Shown here piece after piece: positions 36,312-44,386 of a stretch of 64,000 nucleotides of DNA. The notes beneath the pieces are model-generated. The model was not told where the DNA came from, did no database searches, and saw only the letters and a program-made list of their open reading frames with translations. Position 1 is the first letter of the stretch; each line of letters begins with the position of its first letter. Source of the stretch: Bacteroidetes bacterium GWF2_33_16 (GTDB taxonomy: Bacteria > Bacteroidota > Bacteroidia > Bacteroidales > UBA12077); the NCBI GenBank assembly GCA_001768565.1, contig MEOE01000016.1:62001-126000 (forward strand). The letters run 5' to 3'. The translations under genes were made by a program, and so were the position numbers.

Positions 36312-38042
36312 ATGATCAATTTAGATTTAAGCGAACAGGAAATTATCCGCAGGCAATCACTAGAAGAAATAAGGAGTTTGGGCATAGATCCTTATCCTGC
36401 AGCAGAATACAACGTAAATACAAATACAACAGAAATACTTTCGAATTACAGTGCTGAAAAAAACAATTTTCAGGATGTAATTATTGCCGGACGAATAATG
36501 ACCCGCCGCATTATGGGTAATGCATCCTTCCTAGAAATTCAGGATGATAAGGGGAAAATACAAATTTATGTTAAACGTGATAATCTTTGCCCAGGCGAAG
36601 ACAAAACACTTTACAATACAGTTTTTAAAAGACTTCTTGATATAGGTGATATTATTGGTATAAAAGGAAATGTTTTTGTTACCCAAATGGGCGAAACATC
36701 GATAAATGCTGTTGAACTTACTATTTTAAGCAAATCCATCAGGCCTCTTCCTATTGTAAAGGAAAAAGATGGTGTGGTTTACGATGCATTTACTGATCCT
36801 GACCAGCGATATCGTCAGCGACATCTTGATTTAATTGTTAATCCGCATGTACGCGATGCTTTCTTAAAAAGAACAAAACTTACTAACTCAATGCGTGAGT
36901 TTCTTAATAATAAAGGATATTTAGAAGTAGAAACTCCTATTTTACAACCCTTGTACGGAGGAGCAGCTGCACGCCCCTTTAAAACGCACCACAATACACA
37001 CGATCAAACACTGTATTTACGTATTGCCAATGAGCTTTACTTAAAACGACTTATTGTTGGTGGTTTCGATGGCGTTTATGAGTTTGCGAAAGATTTTCGT
37101 AACGAAGGAATGGACCGTTTTCATAATCCTGAATTTACTCAAATGGAACTCTATGTTGCCTACAAAGATTATAATTGGATGATGAATACAGTAGAAGAAA
37201 TGGTCGAGAAAATAGCACTCGATCTGCATGGAACAACAGAAGTTCAGGTAGGTGATCATAAAATAAATTTCAAACGGCCTTGGAAACGATTTTCCATGTT
37301 CGAAGCTATACAACATTTTACCGGTATCGACATTTCGCAAATGGATGAGAATCAACTCAAAGAAACTGCTAAAAAGCTAGGTGTTGAAGTAAATGAAACC
37401 ATGGGCAAAGGCAAAATCATTGATGAGATTTTTGGCGAGATGTGCGAAGGCAAACTTATTCAGCCTACATTCATTACCGATTACCCCATTGAAATGTCTC
37501 CTCTTGCAAAGAAACACCGAACTGTTGATGGTCTTGTAGAGCGATTCGAAGCAATTTGCAATGGTAAAGAGATTTGCAATGCTTACTCTGAATTAAACGA
37601 TCCGATTGATCAGCGTGAACGATTCGAACAACAGCTAATTCTTGGCAAACGAGGTGATGAAGAAGCCATGGTGCTTGATGAAGATTTTTTAAAAGCAATT
37701 GAATATGGAATGCCACCAACATCTGGATTAGGAATTGGCATTGATCGACTTGCAATGATTATGACTAATTCGCAATCGATTCAGGATGTTTTGTTTTTCC
37801 CTCAAATGCGCCCTGAAAAGAAATCACAAAAAGATGATACCTCGAAATTCACTGAAGCAGGCATTCCTGCAGAATGGATAGCTATAATTCAAAAATCGGG
37901 ACACCTTACTGTTGAAAGTTTAAAAGGTGTTAATGCTGCCAGCTTACATAATAAGTTGTGCGGCACCAATAAAAAACACAAACTGGGATTAACAAACCCT
38001 AGTATCGATGATATTAAATCGTGGTTAGAAAAACTAAACTAA
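36312..38042 (+). CDS. lysS: Lysyl-tRNA synthetase, class II
   Basis: Charges tRNA-Lys. The 576-residue protein has an N-terminal OB-fold anticodon domain ([23 protein letters not shown]) and the class II core, with motif 2 [18 protein letters not shown] and motif 3 [13 protein letters not shown]. After the usual end (near [10 protein letters not shown], about residue 500) it continues for about 70 residues, with [20 protein letters not shown] and a Lys-rich turn. This tail is absent from E. coli LysS but has been seen in Bacteroidota. It heads a likely operon, with gpsA 4 bases downstream. Confidence 0.96.
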   Translation: MINLDLSEQEIIRRQSLEEIRSLGIDPYPAAEYNVNTNTTEILSNYSAEKNNFQDVIIAGRIMTRRIMGNASFLEIQDDKGKIQIYVKRDNLCPGEDKTLYNTVFKRLLDIGDIIGIKGNVFVTQMGETSINAVELTILSKSIRPLPIVKEKDGVVYDAFTDPDQRYRQRHLDLIVNPHVRDAFLKRTKLTNSMREFLNNKGYLEVETPILQPLYGGAAARPFKTHHNTHDQTLYLRIANELYLKRLIVGGFDGVYEFAKDFRNEGMDRFHNPEFTQMELYVAYKDYNWMMNTVEEMVEKIALDLHGTTEVQVGDHKINFKRPWKRFSMFEAIQHFTGIDISQMDENQLKETAKKLGVEVNETMGKGKIIDEIFGEMCEGKLIQPTFITDYPIEMSPLAKKHRTVDGLVERFEAICNGKEICNAYSELNDPIDQRERFEQQLILGKRGDEEAMVLDEDFLKAIEYGMPPTSGLGIGIDRLAMIMTNSQSIQDVLFFPQMRPEKKSQKDDTSKFTEAGIPAEWIAIIQKSGHLTVESLKGVNAASLHNKLCGTNKKHKLGLTNPSIDDIKSWLEKLN

Positions 38043-38046
38043 CATC

Positions 38047-39042
38047 ATGAAACAAAAACTCAGGGTAGCTGTGTTGGGAGGAGGTAGCTGGGCTACAGCC
38101 ATTGTTAAAATGCTTCTCGAAAATGTTCACCAGGTAAACTGGTATATGAGAAACAAAGAAAACATAAGTTTTATCGAAAAGCATCAGCACAACAATTTCT
38201 ACCTTAGTTCGGTACGCCTAAACACAAATAAAATTGCGCTTTCGGACGATATCAACACTGTTGTAGAGAAATCAGATATCGTGATTTTTGCCATTCCGTC
38301 GGCATTTTTAAAATCGGCTCTTGAAAATCTCAAAGCAGATCTAAAGGATAAAATCATTGTATCGGCAATTAAAGGAATGGTGCCTGGCGAAAATATGATT
38401 ATCGGCGAATATTTCAATACAAAATACGAAATCCCGCTCGACTTGTTTGCCGTTATTGCTGGTCCGTGCCATGCTGAAGAAGTTGCGCTTGAAAGATTAT
38501 CCTACTTAACCATTTCCTGTCAGGATTTGAAAAATGCCCGTTGGGTTGCCGATATCTTATCAACCAATTACATAAAAACAAGCGTTTCCGATGATATTTA
38601 TGGAACTGAATATTCGGCTGTTTTAAAAAATATTTTTGCAGTTGCTGCCGGTATTTGTCATGGATTAGGTTATGGTGATAATTTTAATGCAGTACTCATA
38701 TCGAATGCTATTCAAGAAATAAAACGATTTGTTGATGCAGTGCATCCAATAACAAGAGATATTAAAAACTCTGCATATTTGGGAGATCTTATGGTTACTG
38801 CTTATTCACAGTTTAGCCGTAACAGAACCTTTGGAACAATGATAGGAAAAGGATATTCTGTGAAGTCTGCCCAACTAGAAATGAATATGGTAGCAGAGGG
38901 TTATTATGCAGTAAAATCAATTCATGCAATCAACAAGAAATACAAGGTAAACATGCCAATAACAGATGCTGTTTACAATATCCTCTACGAGAAAATCTCA
39001 CCGGCAATCGAGATTAAAATTCTTACAGAAAATATCAGATAG
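38047..39042 (+). CDS. gpsA: Glycerol-3-phosphate dehydrogenase [NAD(P)+]
   Basis: Reduces dihydroxyacetone phosphate to glycerol 3-phosphate for phospholipid synthesis. The 331-residue protein has the Rossmann motif VLGGGSWATAIVKML, the KGM segment SAIKGMVPGEN, AGPCHAEE, and the catalytic block ALKN-like YSAVLKNIFAVAAGICHGLGYGDN with GDLMVTAYSQFSRNR. It lies between lysS (4 bases) and pgi (22 bases) on the same strand. Confidence 0.96.
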   Translation: MKQKLRVAVLGGGSWATAIVKMLLENVHQVNWYMRNKENISFIEKHQHNNFYLSSVRLNTNKIALSDDINTVVEKSDIVIFAIPSAFLKSALENLKADLKDKIIVSAIKGMVPGENMIIGEYFNTKYEIPLDLFAVIAGPCHAEEVALERLSYLTISCQDLKNARWVADILSTNYIKTSVSDDIYGTEYSAVLKNIFAVAAGICHGLGYGDNFNAVLISNAIQEIKRFVDAVHPITRDIKNSAYLGDLMVTAYSQFSRNRTFGTMIGKGYSVKSAQLEMNMVAEGYYAVKSIHAINKKYKVNMPITDAVYNILYEKISPAIEIKILTENIR

Positions 39043-39064
39043 TATTACCAAATTAAGATCCATT

Positions 39065-40408
39065 ATGGAAACCTTAAAAATTGACATTAAAAATGCAATA
39101 TCATTTTTAAAACAAAATGATTTTGACCAATACAAAGAACTGACAAAAAATGCAGATTTGGCATTAAAAAACAAAACAGGTAAGGGTAACGACTTTTTGG
39201 GTTGGTACGATTTGCCAGAAAGAATAAGCAAAACAGAACTTGATGAGATAAATTCTGTAGCAAGCGATCTTCGTTTAAAATCAGATGTAATTGTGGTGGT
39301 TGGTATAGGTGGCTCATATCTGGGTGCCAAAGCTGTTATAGAAGCCCTTTCAGGACAATTCGATAATCTTAAAAACAAGAAAGGAAATCCATTAATTCTA
39401 TTTGCAGGACAGAATCTTTCTGAAGATTATATGTTTGAGCTGATGGAATTTCTAAAAGACAGAGTATTTTCACTAATTATAATTTCTAAGTCGGGCACTA
39501 CAACAGAACCTGCAGTTGCATTCAGAATATTAAAAAAAGAACTTGAAACGAGAGTTGGAAAAAAAGAAGCATCTGAAAGAATAATTGCTATAACCGATGC
39601 TTCGAAAGGAGCATTGCGAAGCATGGCTAATCAAGAAGGTTACAAATCATTTATTATAGATGATGTTATTGGAGGTCGATATTCGGTTCTTACTCCAGTT
39701 GGATTACTTCCTATTGCCTGTGCTGGTTTTAATATCGGGAAAATAGTAACTGGCGCAAAAGATTTCCTAAAAATTAGTAATTCGGATGATTTTAGTAAAA
39801 ATCAGGTTTATACATATGCCGCCATTCGACATGCTTTGTACAGCCAAAATAAAACAACAGAGATTCTTGCAAATTTCGATCCTCGATTAAATTTTGTTGC
39901 AGAATGGTGGAAACAATTGTATGGAGAAAGCGAAGGGAAGGAAAATAAAGGAATTTTTCCTGCTAGCGTAAGTTTTACAACCGACCTCCATTCTATGGGT
40001 CAATATATTCAAGAGGGTTTACGAAACATATTCGAAACAGTAATATCAATTGAAAAACCAAAGCATAAATTAACTGTTCCTTCCGATTCAGATAATTTCG
40101 ACAAACTGAATTTTCTTGCAGGAAAGCATCTCGATTTTATAAACAAAATGGCCGAACAGGGCACCATGATTGCCCATATTGATGGAGGAGTGCCAAATAT
40201 AAAAATCACACTTCCTGAAATAAATGAATATTATATTGGTCAATTAATCTATTTTTTCGAAAAGGCATGTGCCATAAGTGGGTACCTGCTTAGAATAAAT
40301 CCATTTGATCAGCCTGGAGTTGAAGAATACAAAAGAAACATGTTTGCATTGCTTGACAAACCAGGATTTGAAGAAGAAACAAAGAAAATTAAGGAGAGAT
40401 TAAAATAG
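39065..40408 (+). CDS. pgi: Glucose-6-phosphate isomerase
   Basis: Interconverts glucose 6-phosphate and fructose 6-phosphate. The frame is open upstream into gpsA, but the family-consistent start is the ATG at 39065 (METLKIDIKN), giving 447 residues, typical of the short bacterial Pgi. Motifs include VVGIGGSYLGAKAVIEAL, ISKSGTTTEPAVAFR, GGRYSVLTPVGLLPI and the C-terminal QPGVEEYKRNMFALL. Last gene of lysS-gpsA-pgi; only three bases separate it from the converging gene. Confidence 0.96.
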   Translation: METLKIDIKNAISFLKQNDFDQYKELTKNADLALKNKTGKGNDFLGWYDLPERISKTELDEINSVASDLRLKSDVIVVVGIGGSYLGAKAVIEALSGQFDNLKNKKGNPLILFAGQNLSEDYMFELMEFLKDRVFSLIIISKSGTTTEPAVAFRILKKELETRVGKKEASERIIAITDASKGALRSMANQEGYKSFIIDDVIGGRYSVLTPVGLLPIACAGFNIGKIVTGAKDFLKISNSDDFSKNQVYTYAAIRHALYSQNKTTEILANFDPRLNFVAEWWKQLYGESEGKENKGIFPASVSFTTDLHSMGQYIQEGLRNIFETVISIEKPKHKLTVPSDSDNFDKLNFLAGKHLDFINKMAEQGTMIAHIDGGVPNIKITLPEINEYYIGQLIYFFEKACAISGYLLRINPFDQPGVEEYKRNMFALLDKPGFEEETKKIKERLK

Positions 40409-40411
40409 AAA

Positions 40412-40858
40412 TTAATTTTCAATTTTTAGATTTATCTTTGCCAGCTTATCATTAATGATTACCATTTTGTTCATATTCTTAAACGAGAAAAAATCCTGAT
40501 CATCGTTTAGAAAAAAATAAATCTTAAGTGTACTTCTTAGCACTTTGCTGCTATCCTTTAAATTATTTTGTCTGAATAAAATATCGCCTTGTTCTATCAA
40601 TAGCTCTGCTAATGAACTTAACTCCTCAGTCGATAAGCCCTTTTCTTCTTTTAAAGCATCAATAAAAAAATCTTCTGAAACAGAATAAATAAAATCAGTG
40701 TTGCAATTAAAATAGCGCAATAGAGTATTGTCAATATTTTCGAGAGCTTCTCTAAATTGTCCGTTTTTTTTTAATTCTATCAATAAGGACAATACATTCG
40801 ATATTTCGTCAATTAGTTTTAAGACTTGTTCTTTATTCTTCATCTCCAATTCAATCAT
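40412..40858 (-). CDS. Small helical protein of unknown function, DUF6483-like
   Basis: A 148-residue, probably all-helical cytosolic protein. It has a pattern of Leu/Ile heptads and two TPR-like segments (ELSSLAELLIEQGDILFRQNN and SSKVLRSTLKIYFFLND). The arrangement of an N-terminal helix, a middle LxxID region and an LAELL-DILF-LK-L-LY motif reminds me of DUF6483, but the match is loose. It has no signal peptide or catalytic motif. A perfect palindrome (40860-40874) lies right before its ATG, with a minus-strand TATCTTTA at 40883-40890. Confidence 0.6.
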   Translation of the reverse strand: MIELEMKNKEQVLKLIDEISNVLSLLIELKKNGQFREALENIDNTLLRYFNCNTDFIYSVSEDFFIDALKEEKGLSTEELSSLAELLIEQGDILFRQNNLKDSSKVLRSTLKIYFFLNDDQDFFSFKNMNKMVIINDKLAKINLKIEN

Positions 40859-40859
40859 G

Positions 40860-40874
40860 GTGTTATTTTAACAC
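40860..40874. promoter_or_regulatory. Perfect palindrome just upstream of the DUF6483-like gene
   Basis: GTGTTATTTTAACAC is a perfect inverted repeat (6-bp arms, three-base centre) starting two bases before the gene's CAT at 40856-40858. With the -7-like TATCTTTA at 40883-40890 it would lie in the 5' leader, so it may be an operator or a small hairpin in the mRNA. Confidence 0.35.
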
Positions 40875-40974
40875 GACTATAGTAAAGATATAACAATAGT
40901 TTCGACAATAAACTAATCTATTTCGCAATTTTGACGAATGATTTCACTTTTTTAAATGTATTTGTTTATTTTTA

Positions 40975-41937
40975 ATGCATATAAAAAATGAATTTATGAT
41001 AGCTGATAGCTTAAAAGTTTTGGATAGCATAACCTTGAATTTTAGTCAGGGTGGTTTGTTATTCATGAATATTACGCTGGCATTTATAATGTTTGGTGTA
41101 GCTCTGGAGATTGATCTGGAAAATTTTAAGAACGTTATTAAAAAACCTAAATCGGTTATTATTGGTTTTGCATCACAATTTTTTCTATTACCCTTTGTTA
41201 CTTTTCTTTTTGTTATGATCTTGCAACCTTCTCCAGCTGTTGCTTTAGGAATGATTTTGGTTGCTGCATGTCCGGGAGGAAATATCTCAAATTTCATATC
41301 CTCACTCGGCAAAGGTAATATTGCTTTATCTGTTAGTTTAACAGCTGTAGCAACACTCGCTGCTATTTTTATGACTCCTTTCAATTTTGCATTTTGGGGT
41401 AAATTATATGCCAAGTCTCACCCACTTTTACGACCAATTGAAATTGATCCTATTCAAATGTTCCAGACTGTATTTATTTTACTTGGAATACCTCTAATAC
41501 TAGGAATGATATTCTCTAAGAAATTTCCTCAAACTACCAAAAAGATATTAAAACCAATAAAAATATTTTCGATTGTTTTTTTCTTAGGATTCGTGATTGC
41601 CGCTTTAGCAAACAATTTCAGTTATTTTATGCGATACATTCATCTGATTGCGCTTATCGTATTTATCCATAACGGATTAGCTCTCCTTTCAGGTTATACA
41701 TTTGCCAGAGTTTTTAAATTACCCGAAAATGATCAAAGAACAATTTCTATTGAAACAGGAATTCAAAATTCTGGATTGGGTCTTGTACTCATCTTTAATC
41801 CAAAAATATTCCCACCTGACCTGCATATGGGTGGAATGGCATTTATTGCTGCTTGGTGGGGTATCTGGCATATATTGTCTGGCTTAGGAGTTGCTTATTA
41901 TTGGGCGCATCGTCCAGTAACTAAATCAAAAGAATAA
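40975..41937 (+). CDS. Bile acid:sodium symporter (BASS) family transporter
   Basis: A 320-residue protein with about nine to ten hydrophobic segments. It contains the BASS hallmark AACPGGNISNFISSLGKGNIALSVSLTAVATLAA, which includes the crossed helix and sodium-binding residues, and a second conserved block SIETGIQNSGLGLVLIF. Substrates of bacterial members include bile acids, pyruvate, pantoate and other organic anions; which one applies here is unknown. An alternative ATG is at 40996. It probably forms an operon with the acyltransferase 8 bases downstream. Confidence 0.9.
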   Translation: MHIKNEFMIADSLKVLDSITLNFSQGGLLFMNITLAFIMFGVALEIDLENFKNVIKKPKSVIIGFASQFFLLPFVTFLFVMILQPSPAVALGMILVAACPGGNISNFISSLGKGNIALSVSLTAVATLAAIFMTPFNFAFWGKLYAKSHPLLRPIEIDPIQMFQTVFILLGIPLILGMIFSKKFPQTTKKILKPIKIFSIVFFLGFVIAALANNFSYFMRYIHLIALIVFIHNGLALLSGYTFARVFKLPENDQRTISIETGIQNSGLGLVLIFNPKIFPPDLHMGGMAFIAAWWGIWHILSGLGVAYYWAHRPVTKSKE

Positions 41938-41945
41938 AAAAATTT

Positions 41946-43283
41946 ATGGGAACAAATCGCAATACAATTGAGAAATTCTCGATAGGTCATTTTTTGCTTA
42001 GGGCTTATGTTGATTTCATTTTTAAATTTTTTTTTCGTACCAAATCATATAATTATAAAAATATTCCAAAGGATGATGTTATAATATTTGCAGCAAATCA
42101 TCAAAATACATTAATCGATGCTTTGGCTATATTGGCTACCGTTAATAGACAACCTGTTTTTATGGCTCGTGCTGATATTTTTAATAAAAAAACCATTAGT
42201 AACATATTAACTTTCTTTAAAATACTCCCGATCTATCGTATACGTGACGGCAAAGAGAGTTTACGAAATAACGATGCCATATTTTTAAAAACAATCGATG
42301 TATTAAAAAACAAAAACGGCCTTGTAATTCTACCAGAAGGAAGTCATTTAGGAATGAGGCGATTACGAACATTAAAAAAAGGAATTTCGCGCATCGCATT
42401 ACAAGCTGAAGAATCGAACGACTTTAAATTAAATATTAAAATTATTCCTGTAGGACTCGATTATAGTAATTATATAAACTTCGGCAGTCGATTACTGGTG
42501 TATTTTGGCGAAGCAATTAGCGTTTCCGATTATTATGATGCCTACAAAGAAAATACCCCCAGAGGGATGAATCTCCTGCGTGAAAGGATTGAAAGCGACT
42601 TGAAGAAATACATGATACATATTGAAAGTGATGAATATTACAATATGATTGATTTTCTTCGTGCGTTTTTTCTTCCGGAAATGAATGTAAAAAAAGGAAA
42701 ACAACCTGAACAACTTTTCGCTGAACAAAAAATTATTGAGAGTTTAAATCGCTTTATTATTGACAAACCTGATGAAGCCAAAATCCTAAACGAAATGGTT
42801 AATTCTTTTAAATTATTATTACAAAAATTCAATTTAAGATTATGGGTTACACACAAGCCTAATTATAATGTATTTGGAATTATTTTACAATCTCTCATAA
42901 TGCTCATATTATCCCCCATATTTTTGTATGGATTACTATTAAATTATTTACCGTTCAATTTGCCTGTATGGCTTACTAAAAAGATAAAGGATCCTCAATT
43001 TTTAAGTTCATTCAGATTAGTTATTGCAATAATACTATTTCCAGTTTATTACCTTATTCTTGCCATTATTAGTGGATTTTTTATTGGACACGGATGGACA
43101 AATTTAGCATTTGTAATTAGCTTACCTGTGACTGGTTTGTTTGGATTTTATTACTACATTAAGCTTAAAAAGTTATGGGCTAGAATTCGATATAACTATT
43201 TATCATGGAGGAAAAATACGGATATGGAAAAACTAAAGTTTCTTTATCAAGAAATTAAAGCATACAATAAAGAAATAATATAA
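41946..43283 (+). CDS. PlsC-domain acyltransferase with C-terminal membrane segments
   Basis: A 445-residue member of the glycerolipid acyltransferase superfamily, probably acylating glycerol 3-phosphate or a lysolipid. The catalytic block is AANHQNTLIDALA (His52, Asp58) and the second is VILPEGSHLG. The His-to-Asp spacing is HX5D, as in yeast Gat1/Sct1-type enzymes, not the HX4D of ordinary PlsC. The C-terminal 130 residues hold two to three hydrophobic segments. It follows the BASS gene by 8 bases and ends at a strong terminator. Confidence 0.87.
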   Translation: MGTNRNTIEKFSIGHFLLRAYVDFIFKFFFRTKSYNYKNIPKDDVIIFAANHQNTLIDALAILATVNRQPVFMARADIFNKKTISNILTFFKILPIYRIRDGKESLRNNDAIFLKTIDVLKNKNGLVILPEGSHLGMRRLRTLKKGISRIALQAEESNDFKLNIKIIPVGLDYSNYINFGSRLLVYFGEAISVSDYYDAYKENTPRGMNLLRERIESDLKKYMIHIESDEYYNMIDFLRAFFLPEMNVKKGKQPEQLFAEQKIIESLNRFIIDKPDEAKILNEMVNSFKLLLQKFNLRLWVTHKPNYNVFGIILQSLIMLILSPIFLYGLLLNYLPFNLPVWLTKKIKDPQFLSSFRLVIAIILFPVYYLILAIISGFFIGHGWTNLAFVISLPVTGLFGFYYYIKLKKLWARIRYNYLSWRKNTDMEKLKFLYQEIKAYNKEII

Positions 43284-43318
43284 AAGAAATGCTGGCATCA
43301 CTGTCAGCATTTCTTTTT
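43282..43318. terminator. Bidirectional rho-independent terminator
   Basis: A perfect 13-bp stem: AAAAGAAATGCTG (43282-43294) with CAGCATTTCTTTT (43305-43317) around a 10-base loop. The stem has A-rich and T-rich flanks on both strands. It lies between the converging acyltransferase (stop at 43283) and the secreted-protein gene (stop at 43333), so it can serve both. Confidence 0.85.
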
Positions 43319-43332
43319 AAAACGGCATTGCA

Positions 43333-43941
43333 CTATTTATATGAATAGGCTTTTGCATACAAAATAATAAAAGGAATTTCACCAAAAGCCACATGTGTTT
43401 TTTTGTCGGTAATAAATACTATATCGGAATTAATTAGCGCTGCTTTACGACGCAATACAATAATAGCAGTACGCTCAAGAGATTTTGGAGTAGAATAACT
43501 TTTTTCATTCCCATCTGCACGGGCTTCAAGCTGAGCTATTTCAATTAATCCATCAACATCTTTGGGATCATAGGTAACTTTTATCTTGCGATAATCACCA
43601 ACATCTCTTATTTCTGTTGGTTTTTCATTTAAAATCTCTATTTTGCCTGTTTTATATTCAATTTTATAAACCAACCGCTGATCCATTTTATTTACCTTGG
43701 TTTCGCCAGGTAATGAGTAAAATAAGTCATTCATTTGAATTTTCTTAACATTGACAAGCATCTTTGTTCCATCGTGCTGATAAATAATATCAGTTGTTAC
43801 AGCTGGTTTATCTTGCTTAACCTCTTGAGGTAGTTCTTCCTTTTTGGTGGTATCGGGTTCGCTAGGATATACTACTTGAGAATATACTACTTGAACATTT
43901 AATCCAACAAGAACCATCAATATCAACAAAAATCGTATCAT
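43333..43941 (-). CDS. Secreted protein of unknown function, paralogue of 56904-57470
   Basis: A 202-residue exported protein with signal peptide MIRFLLILMVLVGLNVQVVYS. A Pro/Lys/Glu-rich linker (about 22-50) is followed by a domain with repeated short beta strands (DGTKMLVNVKKIQMNDLFY, VYKIEYKTGKIEILNEKP). It ends with SLERTAIIVLRRKAALINSDIVFIT and FGEIPFIILYAKAYSY. The same order of blocks occurs in the protein at 56904-57470. No known family is recognised. A minus-strand TATTTTTG at 43981-43988 is a possible -7 element. Confidence 0.75.
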   Translation of the reverse strand: MIRFLLILMVLVGLNVQVVYSQVVYPSEPDTTKKEELPQEVKQDKPAVTTDIIYQHDGTKMLVNVKKIQMNDLFYSLPGETKVNKMDQRLVYKIEYKTGKIEILNEKPTEIRDVGDYRKIKVTYDPKDVDGLIEIAQLEARADGNEKSYSTPKSLERTAIIVLRRKAALINSDIVFITDKKTHVAFGEIPFIILYAKAYSYK

Positions 43942-44386
43942 AATCCTATTATTAAGTGATAAAATACAAATTATTAACTACAAAAATAATTCATTCAGGA
44001 AATTTGTCAACTATTGTTAAGCAATAAAATCTCTTTTAGATTTATATTAGAATAATTTTATCATTATCAAATACTTCCAAAAAATAATGAAGAACAAAAG
44101 CTTGTATTGATTCACGATTGTCCGCTTTAATTCATAATTATTGTTAATGATTTTCTTCATTCGTCCCCGCCCAAAAGCTTTGGGGACTAAATGGTGTGAA
44201 TAAAATTAATTTGATCATTTCAGGTATTTAGGGCAAAAAAAATGACTTTCAATTTATTTGCCTAATATTATTGCACAAAAAGGACAATCAAAATTAATTC
44301 AAATCATGGGTAATAAAAATCTAATATTTGTACATTAATAAAACATTATTCTTTAAATTTATTTTTTATAAAATAAAAAGATTATT
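43942..44386. other. 445-base intergenic region
   Basis: The longest gene-free stretch in the window. It is AT-rich apart from a GC-rich palindrome at 44163-44187. It has a possible minus-strand -7 element for the gene at 43333 (43981-43988). On the plus strand TAATATTTG near 44320 is a near-match to TAnnTTTG for the cotransporter gene. No tRNA-like fold, riboswitch pattern or open frame of useful length was seen. A small RNA cannot be ruled out. Confidence 0.6.
44163..44187. repeat. GC-rich palindrome in the 445-base intergenic region
   Basis: GTCCCC (44163-44168) is complementary to GGGGAC (44182-44187). Inside, CCCAAA and TTTGGG form a competing 6-bp stem around AGC. No T-run follows on either strand, so it does not look like a terminator. 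It stands out strongly from the AT-rich surroundings. Confidence 0.5.

Noticed and set aside
38966-39064. Upstream extension of the pgi frame into gpsA
   Set aside because: It would add 33 residues (Lys/Arg/Ser-rich) that are not part of the Pgi family. The ATG at 39065 gives the usual length.
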